Positions 3,683 to 5,473 of a stretch of 5,473 nt of DNA are shown here, in pieces. This stretch comes from Candidatus Aegiribacteria sp. (GTDB lineage Bacteria > Fermentibacterota > Fermentibacteria > Fermentibacterales > JCC-6). A model generated the notes under the pieces. It saw only the letters and a list, made by a program, of their open reading frames with translations. It made no database searches and was not told the origin of the DNA. The translations under genes were made by a program, and so were the position numbers. Within the stretch, counting starts at the first letter, position 1. Every line of letters starts with the position of its first letter. The stretch spans positions 1 through 5,473 of the forward strand of contig JAUVUL010000165.1 of NCBI GenBank assembly GCA_030600975.1. The letters run 5' to 3'.

Positions 3683-5473
3683 TCATGAATCTATCAGATC
3701 GGCAAGCACAGCAGCCAGTTCCTTCAGACGGAATGGTTTCTGAAGGAATCCCTTCACGCCCAGATCCAGCAGTTCCTGTACCCTTCCATCTTTGCTGAAT
3801 CCGGTAACGAGGATAGCTTTAACCCCGGGATCGATTTCACGGAGCCTTATAAAGCATTCCTTGCCGTCCATTTCCGGCATTGATAGATCCAGCATAACTG
3901 CATCAAATCCATCGGGATCCGCAGAGAAGACATCAACTGCCCTCTTTCCGTTTGAAACAGATACAACCCTGTACCCGATCTCAGTGAGGAGTTCGGTCAG
4001 TGTTGCCACGACAATATCTTCATCATCCACAATCAGAATGGTATTGTCCCGTCTCTTTGATACTTTTTCAGTCAGCCAGGATTTATCTTTCCCCTCTCTT
4101 TCATCAGCCTTATCCAGGGGCAGATAAACGGTAAATACGGCCCCTCTGCCCGGCTGACTGTCAACGTCAACCCAACCCCCATGATTTGCGATAATTCCGT
4201 ATACCGTTGCCAGTCCCATGCCTGTTCCCTCTTCATCTTTAGTAGTGAAGAACGGTTCGAATATCCTTTCGTGGTTCTCAACGGGAATACCACTGCCGGT
4301 GTCAGTCGTTTCCAGCACGGCCAGTTCCACCGGACTGTCTTCGGGCTGCCCACCGATGATTTCAACAGGTACGGTTTCCCGTTTAAGTGAAAACTTCAAC
4401 TCTCCGCCCTCCGGCATGGCGTCCCTGGCGTTAACAGCGAGATTCATTATAACCTGTTCTATCTGGGTTGAATCGCCCTTTACATATATCCTGTCAGCAA
4501 GATCGAGTACAACCTTTATTCGCTGATCAAAGGTCCTTTTAAGCAGGTCATTTACATTCTTTACGCACTGACCGACATCTATTCGAGTGATCTGATGCTT
4601 GCCCTTCCGAGCGTATCCTAGAAGCTGTCTTGTAAGCTCGGATCCACGATGAACAGCAGCGATGATAACATCCGCAGCCTTCGACGCATCATCGCCTGCG
4701 GAGTAACGTTCCTTCAGGAGTTCAGCGTAACCGAGTATTCCAACGAGGAGATTGTTAAAATCATGCGCTATTCCTCCGGCCAGCTGACCGATGGCCTCCA
4801 TTTTCTCCTGCTGGAGAAGTCTTCGCTCCATTTCCATCTGAACTGTAACATCCCTTGCGATGATAATGAAATTCGTAATGGTCCCGTCCCGGTCGGTGAC
4901 CGAGGAAATGGTCAAATCAAGCCTGAAAAAGTAATTCTTCTCACCTCTGCCCTTGATCCTGCCGCTCCAGGTTCCATTCTGTATCACTTTTTTCCTTATC
5001 TCACTCATGCCGGGTTCAAATTCCTGGAATGGAACATCTGATATCTTACTGTTCAGAAATCTCTTACCAAAGCCGTATGTCTTTACAGCCGCTCTGTTTG
5101 CGTAAATTATCCTTTCCTTATTATCAAGGATGACGATAATCTCTTTGGCCTGATTGACAGTTCGTATGAGAATATCCTTCAGACGGGCAACATCTTCCCA
5201 TTTCTTCTCTTCCTTCGAAGTAATCCATACTTTAACTTTAAGTGTACTGTAAACCAGCGCCAGCATGATAATGGCCAGCATACCCAAAAGCCATCTGTTA
5301 CTCAATCCAGAAATGTTCTGCATTACCGTAGACTCAGGTGCAGACAGTACAAGGATCCAGGTAACATCCTGAAAACTGAAGGGAACAATCGTGGAGAGCA
5401 TACTCTCAGGCTGATCCTCATTTTCCACATAGATACTGAAATCTGTCAGCATGTAACCCGTTTTGCCGGCAAA
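3683..5473 (-). CDS. Hybrid sensor histidine kinase, PAS-HisKA-HATPase-receiver (N-terminus outside window)
   Basis: Membrane-bound sensor kinase with its own receiver. 596 residues are visible; the frame is open to the window edge, so Met 5452 (residue 1 here) is internal. It begins with the end of a Cache-like periplasmic sensor (A-G-K-T-G-Y before Met1, then T-W-I-L-V-L-S-A-P near 31-39), a membrane helix at about 54-76, a PAS domain at about 93-203 (I-I-V-I-L-D then I-I-Y-A-N-R-A-A), and a short coil into HisKA with phospho-acceptor His230 in A-H-D-F-N-N-L-L. The HATPase has an N box (N-L-A-V-N-A-R-D, Asn341), G1 (D-T-G-S-G-I, 384-389), F box (F-E-P-F-F-T-T-K) and G2 (G-T-G-M-G-L, 409-414). 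The receiver has Asp476/477, phospho-acceptor Asp522, Thr550 and Lys572. All catalytic residues are present. No output domain follows, so a phosphotransfer partner is expected elsewhere. The stimulus is unknown. The 383-base gap makes a shared job with tol unproven. Confidence 0.93.
   Translation of the reverse strand, partial: FAGKTGYMLTDFSIYVENEDQPESMLSTIVPFSFQDVTWILVLSAPESTVMQNISGLSNRWLLGMLAIIMLALVYSTLKVKVWITSKEEKKWEDVARLKDILIRTVNQAKEIIVILDNKERIIYANRAAVKTYGFGKRFLNSKISDVPFQEFEPGMSEIRKKVIQNGTWSGRIKGRGEKNYFFRLDLTISSVTDRDGTITNFIIIARDVTVQMEMERRLLQQEKMEAIGQLAGGIAHDFNNLLVGILGYAELLKERYSAGDDASKAADVIIAAVHRGSELTRQLLGYARKGKHQITRIDVGQCVKNVNDLLKRTFDQRIKVVLDLADRIYVKGDSTQIEQVIMNLAVNARDAMPEGGELKFSLKRETVPVEIIGGQPEDSPVELAVLETTDTGSGIPVENHERIFEPFFTTKDEEGTGMGLATVYGIIANHGGWVDVDSQPGRGAVFTVYLPLDKADEREGKDKSWLTEKVSKRRDNTILIVDDEDIVVATLTELLTEIGYRVVSVSNGKRAVDVFSADPDGFDAVMLDLSMPEMDGKECFIRLREIDPGVKAILVTGFSKDGRVQELLDLGVKGFLQKPFRLKELAAVLADLIDS

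Noticed and set aside
3673..3798. Continuation of the dehydrogenase remnant frame to 3798
   Set aside because: Past 3672 the residues no longer match the family, and from 3683 the frame is just the antisense of the kinase receiver domain.

Overview
The window is a stretch of a Gram-negative (diderm) genome in which every intact gene lies on the minus strand, so it is best read from right to left. The core is a Tol-type envelope energy-transduction cluster, tolQ - tolR - tolA/tonB-like - tolB, followed by a TPR-protein reading frame that runs off the left edge. The cluster shows a two-membrane envelope. The base composition is moderate, and starts are often TTG or GTG. The mix of a short TonB/TolA protein with an acidic Pro/Glu linker and a hybrid kinase of the HDFNN type recalls FCB-group or deltaproteobacteria-like lineages. 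The sequence alone does not fix the taxon.

Layout from right to left. (1) 5473-3683: the 3' part of a membrane-bound hybrid histidine kinase (end of a Cache-like sensor, one membrane helix, PAS, HisKA, HATPase, C-terminal receiver); its N-terminus is outside the window. (2) 3682-3300: a 383-base interval that is not empty. On the plus strand it holds a short remnant of glutamate dehydrogenase (about 3544-3672), tail to tail with the kinase. On the minus strand it holds a weak promoter candidate and a 40-codon ORF with a CxxC motif, whose stop overlaps the tolQ start. (3) 3299-2631 tolQ, 2634-2212 tolR, 2225-1494 tolA/tonB-like and 1492-305 tolB form a tightly packed operon with overlaps of 4 and 14 bases and a 1-base gap. 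I moved three starts downstream of the longest ORFs: tolR to ATG 2634, tolA/tonB to GTG 2225, tolB to TTG 1492. (4) 267-1: a TPR (CpoB/YbgF-like) frame with no satisfactory start. The well-placed ribosome site and GTG at 267 lie in a different frame from the TPR sequence, which suggests a frameshift or deletion.

Expected function, from what is known of the families: TolQ/TolR form the proton-driven inner-membrane motor, the TonB/TolA-like protein carries the force across the periplasm, and the TolB propeller is the periplasmic partner that links to Pal and peptidoglycan. The usual next gene, pal, is not between tolB and the TPR frame. The most unusual items are the glutamate dehydrogenase remnant, the tolQ-coupled CxxC micro-ORF, and the conflict of frames at the 5' end of the TPR gene. 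I see no sign of a wholly new multi-gene system, CRISPR array, insertion sequence or RNA gene.
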